A stretch of DNA of 64,000 bases. Source: Lutraria lutraria (Eukaryota > Mollusca > Bivalvia > Venerida > Mactridae). The stretch's first letter is position 1, and every line of letters begins with the position of its first letter. The notes beneath the pieces were generated by a model. It ran no database searches, was not told the origin of the DNA, and was given only the letters and a program-made list of their open reading frames with translations. Positions 39,801 through 51,800 of this stretch are shown here, one piece after another. The stretch spans positions 25,943,843-26,007,842 of the forward strand of contig OZ026838.1 in the NCBI GenBank assembly GCA_964023205.1, in the 5' to 3' direction. The translations under genes were made by a program, and so were the position numbers.

Positions 39801-42800
39801 TGGATGTTCAGTGGGTACAAAGTTCGACAACCAAGCTACTTCATCTTCCAACATTCCCGGTATATCAACTTGGCACTGGGTTTGTTCAGTAACTGAGAAA
39901 AGTGAAAATATAGTAAAAACAACTATTTATTTATTTGTTGTTTAACGCCCCATCCAACAGCTATGGTCATTTCAGGGCCACCCCACAGGGAGGAGAGAGA
40001 AGGTACAGAACGGGTTTCCTGGTACTTTACACCAGGTGCCCCAGTGTAAAGCACCGATACACGCCTCGCCTTTTTATACATGCCTCACCCTTTTCCTGTA
40101 ATTTTCTAGACACAGTATTTGGCTCGGTTGTTGAGATGAGAGTAATTTTTCAGTGTCCCTGTCCCAACTACTGAGCCAAGTACTGTATCTTCTCTCCACT
40201 ATCTGAGAAATTTTTATGGCAGAACCAAGATTCGCACCCAGGACCTTTCGTTCAGCAGTCCAATGCATCATCACTAGACCACCAATCATCCTCAGTAAAA
40301 ATTCTAGAAACATTAATCAAATATAAATACTGTAAAGTATCATGTATGGTTCTTTATTGATATTAAGTTGAAAGAGCTATTGGCCAGACCATACACCACA
40401 AGATAAGCATGAATTATATACATGAATTAAACATCAAACTAATTTCGATGGCATAATTGACAGTCCATGAGATACACATTTAAACAAGCACTTAAACAAC
40501 CTCTGTATCACATCTGTTAGGAAAAGTGGAATGCAGTCAAAAACATGGAAGATAGTTCGTATGTTTCATGATGATATATACTTACTTGTAAGATTTTCCA
40601 GCAATTTGCATCTGAGATCAAAGTACTGAGAGCATTGGCTTAACAACCTACAACATATGTTTAAAATTCAATTCTTTATTTGAAGATTCAGGCAACTATA
40701 ATCTAAAACATTTAACCACATGAACATACACGGTAGCATACACAGACATGTTTTTATTGTAAAGTAGCACTTATTTGAAAAAATCTGGTGGTATGGACTA
40801 CGGTCATATATAATAGAAGTCACACAAAAATATATGGATTCAAAATCTCTTTTCCCCAACTAGCCAAAGAACTTTGCATTAAACAAATCACAGAATTCGT
40901 AAAAGAAAAATACATAAAATATGTAATATAGAAATTACAGCAAAACTATGGACAAAAGTACAGCTAGACAACCAAATGAGCAAATTAACACCATCAATCA
41001 ATGAAAACTCAAAAATAAAATGTCACAGACCGTGTCCCATACCTCTGACTGGCACCTCTAGTTGACGATGATGATACCCAGAATGGTAGATAGGCTTTGA
41101 GTAAAACTTGCAGCAGGAAGTGATGAGGTGTTTGAGGGTTGTTAGATGACTCAATGTTGGTTACTTCAGTCTGACTAAGCAGGTAGAACTGGTCCTGGGC
41201 GGCACTTCTTATGTCACTTTGTGAACATCCCACCAATATATCGATGATGAAGTCACTGACACATGGGAGAGAATAAAATGCAGCTGAAAACATGGAAAGG
41301 AAACATATTTCAGTTATTTACGGGAAGACAACTATAGTCAAATAGGCATTTCTCCATAGCAACATACATAGCAAACAGAAAATGCATGATAAAAAGTACA
41401 CAATTGAAGCTTTAACACTAACATCAGACTTTTAAAAAGTTCACAGTTTTTATGATGTTTTTGACTGAAAATTCATGATGAAATCACTTACTTCAGTATA
41501 AAAATGCAGGTTTATGGTTATAGCCATAAAATTTGCTAAATACAAATAAGCAAATGCCTTGAAATGGAATCAGACTAATACTATACATAGCTTCATAATA
41601 TTCACTTAAGAAAAATCAATATGAAACAATTCTGTGGCATAAAGATAAAAAGGGGCCTTCAAGGTCAAGTGGTTATGGTCTATGACTAGCAATTAAGAGC
41701 TACTCAGGCTGTGAGTTCAAATCCCAGTAAACACAGTAATACAAGATTTCACATGTGAGGAAGCAGTTCAGCCAGTTCACAGAAGGTTGGCAGTTCTACC
41801 TTAGGTGTATGCTTGGGTATCTACCTCTACTGTTAAAGTTGGAAAGTCATCAATTGACCTTGGCTGTGTGACATTAGTGAAAAGCCTCAGTGAAAAAAAA
41901 TTAGCAAAAAAGATGAAATTGATAAATTCTAACGTCATGACGTCACACATGTTTAATATCATTCCAATAATTATACTACGTGCCTGAGGAAGTACATAAC
42001 GAAACGCGTAGCAACTTTATTTGAGTTATGTTTTCTTTTTTACCTTAATAATAAATTCTAACAGAAATACACATACCAATAAGCTCACAGCGAAGCTGTA
42101 GACATGTTACAAGAATTTCTAAGGCCTCTTTTGCAATATTACAGTCTTTAGATGAGATGAAGTTCTGTTTCACACATACACCACCATGTAAACTTTGAGA
42201 ATCACTTTCACTGCCAGTACTGCCCTGTGATCCAGTACTACTCTGTCTACTCCGCCTCCCACAACTGTAGGCAGTAGCACTCTCTCTGATTGGCTGAGGG
42301 GAACTAAGTAGGTGGAGTTTGCCAGCTGCTGCTGCCCAAGCAACTCTCATGAAACATGAAACTGTTTCAGTAAAATCATGGACACCCATTGTCTGAAATG
42401 AGAACAAATAATTAAATAAAAATAATTTTATCCATGGAGAGAAATGAAATCCAAAGATTCCTAACATAAACAAACAGTCAGATGTGTATAATACAATGAA
42501 ATGCACTTTAAACAAGTACTAGCTTCTCATATACCAGTTTTTTATCCAAGAAAGAAATTTCAACAGTGATTTAAACATGTAAACTTTTATCACAATTAAG
42601 TCTTAACAAGTCAGTATTGTACAAAAACTTTCATTAGTGGCTTCAATATTCACGCCAACAATGCATGAATAAATTGGTCAATTGCTTAATAAATATTATA
42701 CAACAGGGTTGCAGGGTATACCAAGCAGGCAAACATGATGTATTGTGCAGTCAAACCTGTGTTAGTGGCCATCTCTAAATAAAGGCCACCCAGTGTATAA

Positions 42801-45800
42801 GGGTCAGTCTTTTAAAAACCGATTATTTAAAACAAAATGACCTCCAAAAAAGGTCACCTGTCAATAAAGACAGCATGATGTCTGTCCCAAGGGTGGCCTT
42901 TGTTCACAGGTTTGAATGTATTTAATTTACCTGTACAGCATGACTTCCAGCTGTTCTTGTATCAATAGTGAGTGGTGTATATGTGATAATGGGAGTGGAC
43001 CCTGGAGGAGGGGTGGCAGGTACAACAGTTGCCATGGCAGATCCTGTAACAGGTAATCTCATATCATCTTTGACAGGGGTAAAGGCAAGGTCACCTGTAA
43101 CTGTCTGTCCACATAATAGATATCTAAAATGACAAAATAAATCCAAAAAGTTTAGTTTGTTTGTTTCAGTGTGTTTAACGCCATTTTTCAATAATAGTTT
43201 TGTTATCAGCAGCCAGTTCTACTTTCCTGAACACTACAAATCAGCACTTACTATGCATTCCACAAGGTGCCAACAACTTCTCCATATATGGAGGAATATT
43301 GACATTTTTGTAAAATTTTCGTAGAAAGGTATGACCTGCTGTGACCGGAAATCCAGAAAGTTTAAACATGATCAAGTTGATTAAACACAAGAAGGAGCAT
43401 AATCAATTGGCGATTCATTGACATTCAATCAAAATATTGAAACAGTTTGTAGCAAAGAGATTTTAAAATAGTTACAATATTTCATATAATATGTGGGTGC
43501 ATATTTCCTGATGTCTAAGTGAGAGGATTATGAGAATCAAACTCAGGATTTGAGTACAGTAGAAACTCCCTAATCTGGAACCTCTCCAATCTGGAATCCT
43601 CCTCAATCCGAAAAATTTCCACGGTCCCATTTCGTTCCTTCTATATCACATATGAAAAAATCCTCCCTAATCCGGAACCTCCGTATTTGCGGTCCGAAAT
43701 GTTATTTTATACTGATTTTTAAACTCCTCAATCCAGAATTTATGCTTAATCCGGAATTTATGCAAAAAGATATACAACATGTCATATTGTTTATTCGATT
43801 GACAATAGGTTCGCTAAATTGCCCTGGGGGTTACTGTTAGCATCAACCATGTGCATTTCCGTATAGTAGGCTAAGTGATAAGGTGTCATTTTGTAAATAA
43901 ATGTATCGTAGACAAAATAATTCAACTTATTTGACATCTAAATACAGAAAACAACTACATTTGTACCTTAAAATGTCTTTTAACACATTTACATAATGAA
44001 ATCAGTTCGTAATTGCCTTTATTGTTGACATTTTATAAACAACGTATAGTTAGGAATAAGGTAACATAATTTGACAAGTCAGAAAACATGTTTGTGAGAT
44101 GTGAAAGCATGCGGTAAAATCAAACGTTTATGCAAATTGATGACCCTAGACAATTACAAGTTGAGCAGTAAGGCCGATGGAAAGTGTGAACAACATGATT
44201 GAATAATCATTTTCAATGTGTTCTTGACAAACTTCGTGTCCTAGCTGTATCAATTTGACCAATAAAAATGTCCGATTTTTTAGTAATTATTGCTTGACTA
44301 ATCATTTAACGCATTTCTGGACTTTTTATTGTAAAGTCAGAATTTGATAAAGTCTGTGTGTTTCAATTAGGTTTAAGCTTCAGATACTCGTTCATATGTG
44401 CAGATTTGTGTTATAGATCTAGTCAATGTATTGTGGGATGAGGTTTCCCGTACAGACATTTATTAATTAGAGCTTTATTATAAAATACATGTAATTGTAA
44501 TAAAATACATCTATGAACAATAACATTTTATTATTTATTCTGCTTAAAACAAGAATATTGCGGAACTGCAGACATATATAACAACAGGAACCACAGTTGT
44601 ACTTACATACCAACAATGGCATACAATAGATGAAGTAAATCTAATCCGAAATTTTTGGTCAGTCCGAAGGGAGGTCGGATTAGGGAGTTTCTACTGTATT
44701 ACATTAATTTTTCCACTGTTTTAAGTTCATAAACTAAGCGAGCCATCAGTACATACCTTGCTAGTTGTAGACAGACAGAGTAACATCCTTGTCTGGTAAC
44801 ATAGTTGATATCCTGATGTAATGATTCTGGTTGAAGCACGGCAACAACAGTAGATAATCCATTAGCAACGAGAAAGTCCTCAAAGAATGCTTGAGATCCA
44901 ACCTTAGATCCCATATCCTGAGCTGTAGGCATTAGTTTGCTACTTAATACCTGAAATATACAATTATACTGTCAATTATAAAAGCTGAGGCTCAGTCAAA
45001 ACACTTTAAAAACCCTAAGATCTTTAATTGCTGGCTAAATAAATGTCAAAGCATAATATTAAATTATATACAAAGGCTCTCTAAACAGACAAAAATACTA
45101 CAAAGCTGAGATCAGTACTAATTTACTGACTAAATTTTCAAATAGTAAGTCATAAAAAAAATCACAGTCAAGAATATATGCGTTTACATATATGAATGCA
45201 TTTTGAATTATAAGGACGCAAAAATGCGAAAAACAAAATTAAGAAAGTTTGTTATAGGGATAACAAAGTTGTATTTAGAATAGTAAGCCTATGACATAAA
45301 ATTGACTGAAGTAACATACCTCAAGATTGTATAGAACTCTAAAGGCAGACATATCTGGACTTGTACAATCAAACAATGATTTAAGGGTTTCCTGAGGAGT
45401 TTGTTTTGGACTTGGGGCCGGAGTTTTCCTCGGACTAGATCTAGGACTGAGATCATCGGAAGAGCCAAGGGTAGGTAACTGAAAGTAATAATATCTAAAT
45501 TCATGTGTGTTGTACAAATATATATCAAATAACTTGGAACTTGTACAGTAATACCCCTGAAGACAGCACTCCCTGAAAAATAGAATTCCCTGAAAATCGG
45601 ACGATTTTGTAAGTCCTTTTTTTTTCCGAATTCATCTTAAGTTCTCAGAAAACCGGAATTCTTAGAAAACCGAACTTTTGGTCCAATCCAGAAGGAATCC
45701 GATTTTCAGGGATTTAACTGTATATACAAAACAATCAATTTAGGGATACCAATTTTTTTCACATACCGTTAAACATTACTATAGAGTTGATTCATCATTT

Positions 45801-48800
45801 TGTTAATGAATTAAGCATACAATTTAGAAGTTCAGCTGCACTGATAATACAAACTGACCAGCAAGACATGAGTTATTTCTCTCTTGAAACCATCCACATT
45901 TGAAGCTTTTAAAATCTCAAAATTATGTACCATATTTTAAGCTTAAAACTGATAATGATATAACACACAGACACTTACCCTAGTAGATATAGAATCTAAG
46001 GCTTCTATAACAGCAGGATCAGTAGGTATAAGCATTAATAATTTCCGTACACGATTTGTAATCCTAAAAATAGACATGGTATTAGTAACAATAGGTTGGA
46101 ATAGACATACATCTAATTAATCCTGCATATAAACTGGCCTATTACTAACTTGGTTTGATGTAGATTGTGTTCAGTTTTCTTTTATATTTCAAATGAAGTA
46201 CTACAGTCAAACTTGTGAACGAAGGCCATCCATGGGAAAGACATAATGTGGCCTTAATTGACAGGTGGCCTTTATTTTGAGGTCATTTTGTTCTAAATAA
46301 TCAATGTCAGTTTTTGAAACAATGGCTTTTATTGACAGGTTGGCCTTTATTTGGTGGTGGGCGCTAACACAGCTTTGACTGTACATTAATCATTAATAAA
46401 CACCTCATAATTCTAATACAGGTCTAATAATGTTATAATTCTTACAGGGCTTTCATTTGATCCTTAAAATTGTGTCTTGACTCTTAAGAAATGTTGCTGA
46501 TTCTTTAAATTATAATCAGCCAGGTGTCATATATGACCCTCAACTTTTGATGTTTAATGAGAACACTGTCTTATCAATATCATCAAATTAGGTAACTAAA
46601 CTTATCACTAATCATGACATATAAAAATTATGTCCCATTTACATAATTAACCCTTTAATTGAACAATTCATCCTTGAATATAACTAATCAGTTCAAATAA
46701 ATGAAATAGCAAATTATTACAACATATGGGGAGATGGAAATGTTAATACTTAAACAGAATACATACTTGGTTTCATCCAGTTCTGATAATTCTGACAGTT
46801 GGTATAGCATATCAAACACTTGACCTCCAGAGGCCATAATTACCCCTGGTAACATTTTCTCTTGTTCTAGGTCAAATGTTTGCTTGGACATCAATGTGTT
46901 GGTTACCTGCATAAAAGTAACAAACAGTTTGTACAAGCACCAACAATGACAAAAATTCATTGTACAAAAAGTTGTTTCTTAATTAAGATGAATCAACAGC
47001 AAACATTGACATTCATGGAAACTGTAAAGCAGATACAAACAAAACAGACCAAGACATTGTGAATCAATAGGTCAGAGAGTGTCGGACAACAAACAATTTT
47101 GTATGAATGGCCCTTTCCCATAACTAGGTTGTCTCCCTTGGAAGATTGTCACTCTTGTCGGCAGTGCACATGCGCTAAAAATATTATCTACTTCCGAGGA
47201 CTATATCTTAATTCGCTAAGCAGAATACATACAGGAAGTCAATACTGTTTCGTCAACCTGATAGTATTGTGTCAATAATTGAGTTTTTTCACGCATTATG
47301 TTATAAACCACTAATTAATGTTTTGCATGCATGTGATTTGATACACAAAACCAGACGAAAATTGTTATTATTTATTTAAAACAAATTGAACTGAAAATCG
47401 GTCCATACACAGACAACTAGCGATATCTTGGCAAATAAAACATAATGTGACAGATTATACAGTTGACTTTCAAAATGCAGTAATTAAATGAATGTTTTTA
47501 AATTCGTAACATTTAACATAATTATCATTGTGTCTCTCGGAAGTGTAGCAAGTTAAGCATTGACATACATTACATGTACCCCGACATGAGATTATGTCAT
47601 AATAATCTAAGTTGACTGCAGATCTACACGAATATTTATAAGCAAACACAAATAATACAATGAGGGCATGATTAAGTTTAACAATTAAATGATATATTTA
47701 TAACTATATGTACAAGTTACTTAAAGATAAAGAAGCTGCACATGTACATATCTTATACCAAATGTGTTGAACAATTAGTTAGACAAACCAGAGACGTATA
47801 ATGTATTATACGTCTCTGGACAAACCATCTTTCAACTATAAATTCACTTATAATTACTTTAAAATAACTTAATAACTATTGCTCAATATTTTCTTTGTTC
47901 AGTAAATTAATACTCAATGATGTCTAGACTTTAGGATCTTTAGGATAGTTTTGTATATGTCCAAGTATGTTGAAATTTATATTTTATTGTATCATTTTTT
48001 ACTAATTTGGGTTTCTGTAAATACCAAACAAATGACAGTCAGTACACATCCAAATTGGTAAATGGATATGAAAATTTCTACTAATTGTTTAAATTCATAA
48101 TGTAAGTATTCAGCGTAGTTTCATACTTAATATTTCTTCAGTAATGAACAATTAAATGAATCAGTTTTTTTGTCATTATTCTTAATAACGAATACAAGCT
48201 TGGTTAGATGTGTAAATCATCGATTTATGACATATTATGTTCGCCATGTGTAGCGCTAACTGATGACAATGTGTTAATGATATTTAATAAGTAAGGGCCC
48301 GTTCCTGCACAATTAATTTCTTTTTTTTCACACCTTCATACATTTCAAATAATGAAACAACAAAAATAGCTGTACATGATCAGAGTTTCACATTGTCGTT
48401 CTCTCACACAGTGAAAACAGTAGCCTATTGATAGCTTCAAAAACACATTACAGACGATTTTTATTTTATTTATTCATTTCTTGTAATTTAAGCGGTGAAC
48501 TGGAAAATAATATAATTATTGATGTATATGTACTGGATATTAGTTTAAGTATTTAATAAAACCACAAATCATATTTAGACAGACTCTGAATAGGGCCCTT
48601 TTCATATATGACTGGACTTGATGTAATACAACTTGTCAGCAAAATAATTGTATATATGTTCGGAGTTTAGGTACCAGTGAGACTGTGCCACTGAGACATC
48701 ATCACATACTATAAGACAGATGGTTCAATATCTCTCCAACAACAGTTCGTAAACGTTAACAGTTCCAACTCTCACCACTAACAAACTTGGATATTTTGAA

Positions 48801-51800
48801 CTTTCTTTATCATAATATTGAGCTTAATTGACCCTTCCACAGATCTAATTAGCTCACGTTAATTACCATGAACATGCTGGCCAACGACTCGTATAGAACT
48901 TTTTAGCTTATCAGTTTTGCAAATATTTCTTTAATGCACTGAGAATTTCTCAGTTGTCCACCATTATCATCGATATTAGCGTAGTCCCGGAAGTAGAATT
49001 ATTCCTTATCAGGGGACATTACCATCGATTTACTAAGGGAAGTAACCTAGTTATGGGAAAGGGCCATAGCCTCAAATCAACAGTGTATGACTTAAGTGTG
49101 GACCATACTAAAACTTTGTTATATACCAAGTTCCGGGTATGCTATCCAAACAAAATAAATTGTTATTGAAATTACTATTATTATCATTAAGACAATGTAT
49201 TACCTCCTTGGTGGTAGATGAACTTGAAGGTGTTACCATTCGGACTTGCATTGTTTGGTTATCTTCAAAATCTAATTGATGTAACAATTTCTGGTCCTTA
49301 CTACTGCTGAGCTGTATAAGAAAATTATACACAAAATTCATACAAATATATACTTCCATATTTATCTAAATAAGCTATTTCATCCTGAAATCAAATAAAT
49401 AGTTTTAATCAAAGTACCAAAAGTCCTCATTGAAGCTGAACTTACAAAGACTTGCATGTTGATGTAGAAAGACGTAGTACCTTGGTCTGCATCAAATTTA
49501 ATGTGCGCCCAGTGAGTAACAGATATGAAAAGCTGAACTATCAGTCAGTTTCGAAAAAAAGAAATTCTTTAAATTTGACATTACATTAACTTGAAATGCC
49601 GAAAAAATACTACATGGCACTTAAGTCTCGTAGTGTAGTCTTACTATCAGTCAATGTCAAAACTAATCTTAGTAACAGCTAATCAAATGCTTGACATTTG
49701 ATACTGGTCCTGAGTATTAATGACTCAGATAGAATCTTCTATACTTGAAGTAGCCCTAACCTAAGTTCTAGTACATTATTTAATAATTTATCTATTGTTT
49801 AACGGCCCATTCGACAGCCATGGTCATTTAACAGTCGCCCAAGGAGAGGGGAGATAAGATACAGTAGAACCGAGCATTTATATCCCTATTTTTTTCAGCT
49901 TTCCTGCTTTTTATAGTGCCTAGTGTAAAGCATGCCTCACTATTTTCAGTGATTTCCTTGATAGTAATTCGCTTGGTAATGCACAGTTCCCACATCTACA
50001 ATATTTACATCCCTTATTTTGATTTGGTGGCCATCTTGAAAGTCAAATGTCTTATGTGTTTAATAGAAAAAAACAAAAAAAGTAGTTATTAAACAACTCA
50101 ATATACAAAATATAACTCAATCATGAAGTTAGAAAAACCATAAGAATATCAGGTTTAAGAAAATGTAGTTGTCACATATGAATATCCTATATTTAGAATT
50201 ATCAAAACAGAAATATAAATATCTTCTATCAATGCTTGTTAAAGTAGCCTTTCAAGATGGCTGCCAAGGGAGGTAAATGTTGTAGATGTGGGAACTATGT
50301 ATTGGGATGGGGACACTGAAAAAGCGTCTCTGAATTTTGAAAGACGGAGCTGAGATTTGAACCCACAACCTTTCGTTTAGTAGTCCAGGACATTACCATT
50401 AGATCACCTATTACCCCTCTAGTATGTTAACATAATATTAACAAGACAAATTAAACCAAATCTAATTTACTTACCACACTGCTGACAAATTTTTCCTGAG
50501 CTACAACTTGTATATTTTCCACACTCTGTCGTAAACGATTTGCTATTTTTGCCTTCACATTACCTAATGATTCATTACTGTGACACTGAAAATAATGATA
50601 TATACCAAAATGAACTCCACTTTTACTTGTTGTTTCAACCGGAAATAATATTAATAATAGCATTTTATCATGGTTAAAAATATTCTAGCTGTATCAATTA
50701 AGAAGTTAAGATATACAAATTATATAACAAATTATATAACAAATTCTGATGCTTATGGTAAAATGCTTCTGGTCCACTAAGAGAATATGAAAATATTTGT
50801 AGGCAAACCATACCTTGTATTTCCATAGAAGGAATCCAGAAAGAAATTGAAAAATGTTTAAACCTAGTAGTACCCAGAATAATTTTTTGTTAAGTACCAC
50901 AAACATTTTTTTCGAGCCAAATTAAATAGAGAACAAGTTCTGATAAAAACAACCTACCACCAACATAAATTCCTGTTTTGGAGCATCACATGTGATGAAC
51001 AGATTAATCTGGTAGCCTTGAAATGAGGCCCCATGTGGGAGAATGGTTCTGGGGCTAACATGGGTTTCTTCAACATTAAGTACATACATTTCAGCTATCC
51101 ATAGCAACCTTTCAATATTTAATAGTAACTTCTTTGACCTAATAAAAAAAAACACACATAAAAGATTATAGCAAAATTAAAGTAATGGGTAATACAGACA
51201 AACAGAATATGGTAAACTTACAGCTATAAAGATGACCCCAAAATTTCTAGCTCCTGTCGAATATTACAATTTTATACTGAGTTGAAGTATTACTCAAGGT
51301 CCTTACAACTTTTTCTAATCAAGAGTTAGCTACAGTCAAACCTGTGTTTGTGGTCACTTCAAGGTCACCCTGTAAATAAAGGCCATTTTTGTCAAAACTA
51401 TCATTGGTTATTTAGAACTAATACCTTCCAAATAAAGGTCACATGATGATAAAGGCCACTTTTTGTCTTCCCCAAGAGTGTTTTTGTCCACAGGTGTGTC
51501 AGTATATTTGACACATACTACGACAATTTATGAGTTGACCAAAATCAATGTCTACTTATCCAAAGCCCATACATGTGTGAGACTTTGATGATCAGAAAAC
51601 CTAACTTACTTGGATTGTACAGAAACATTATTCATCTCTGGAACAGCTGGTGCTGTTAATGTCTTAGTGGCATCCAGTATAGCTTGTGAAATAGACGTTC
51701 CACATACACCAATCATAGCAGCCTTAAAAAATAACAGAGTTCATGTATTCATGAGTTCACTACTGTAGGATGGCTAAGCAAGTAGAGTTATTGCGAAGCT

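Noticed and set aside
41977..42011. Hammerhead ribozyme
   Set aside because: CTGAGGA and GAAA are present, but the strands next to them pair with each other instead of forming separate stems I and III, and stem II has only about two pairs.
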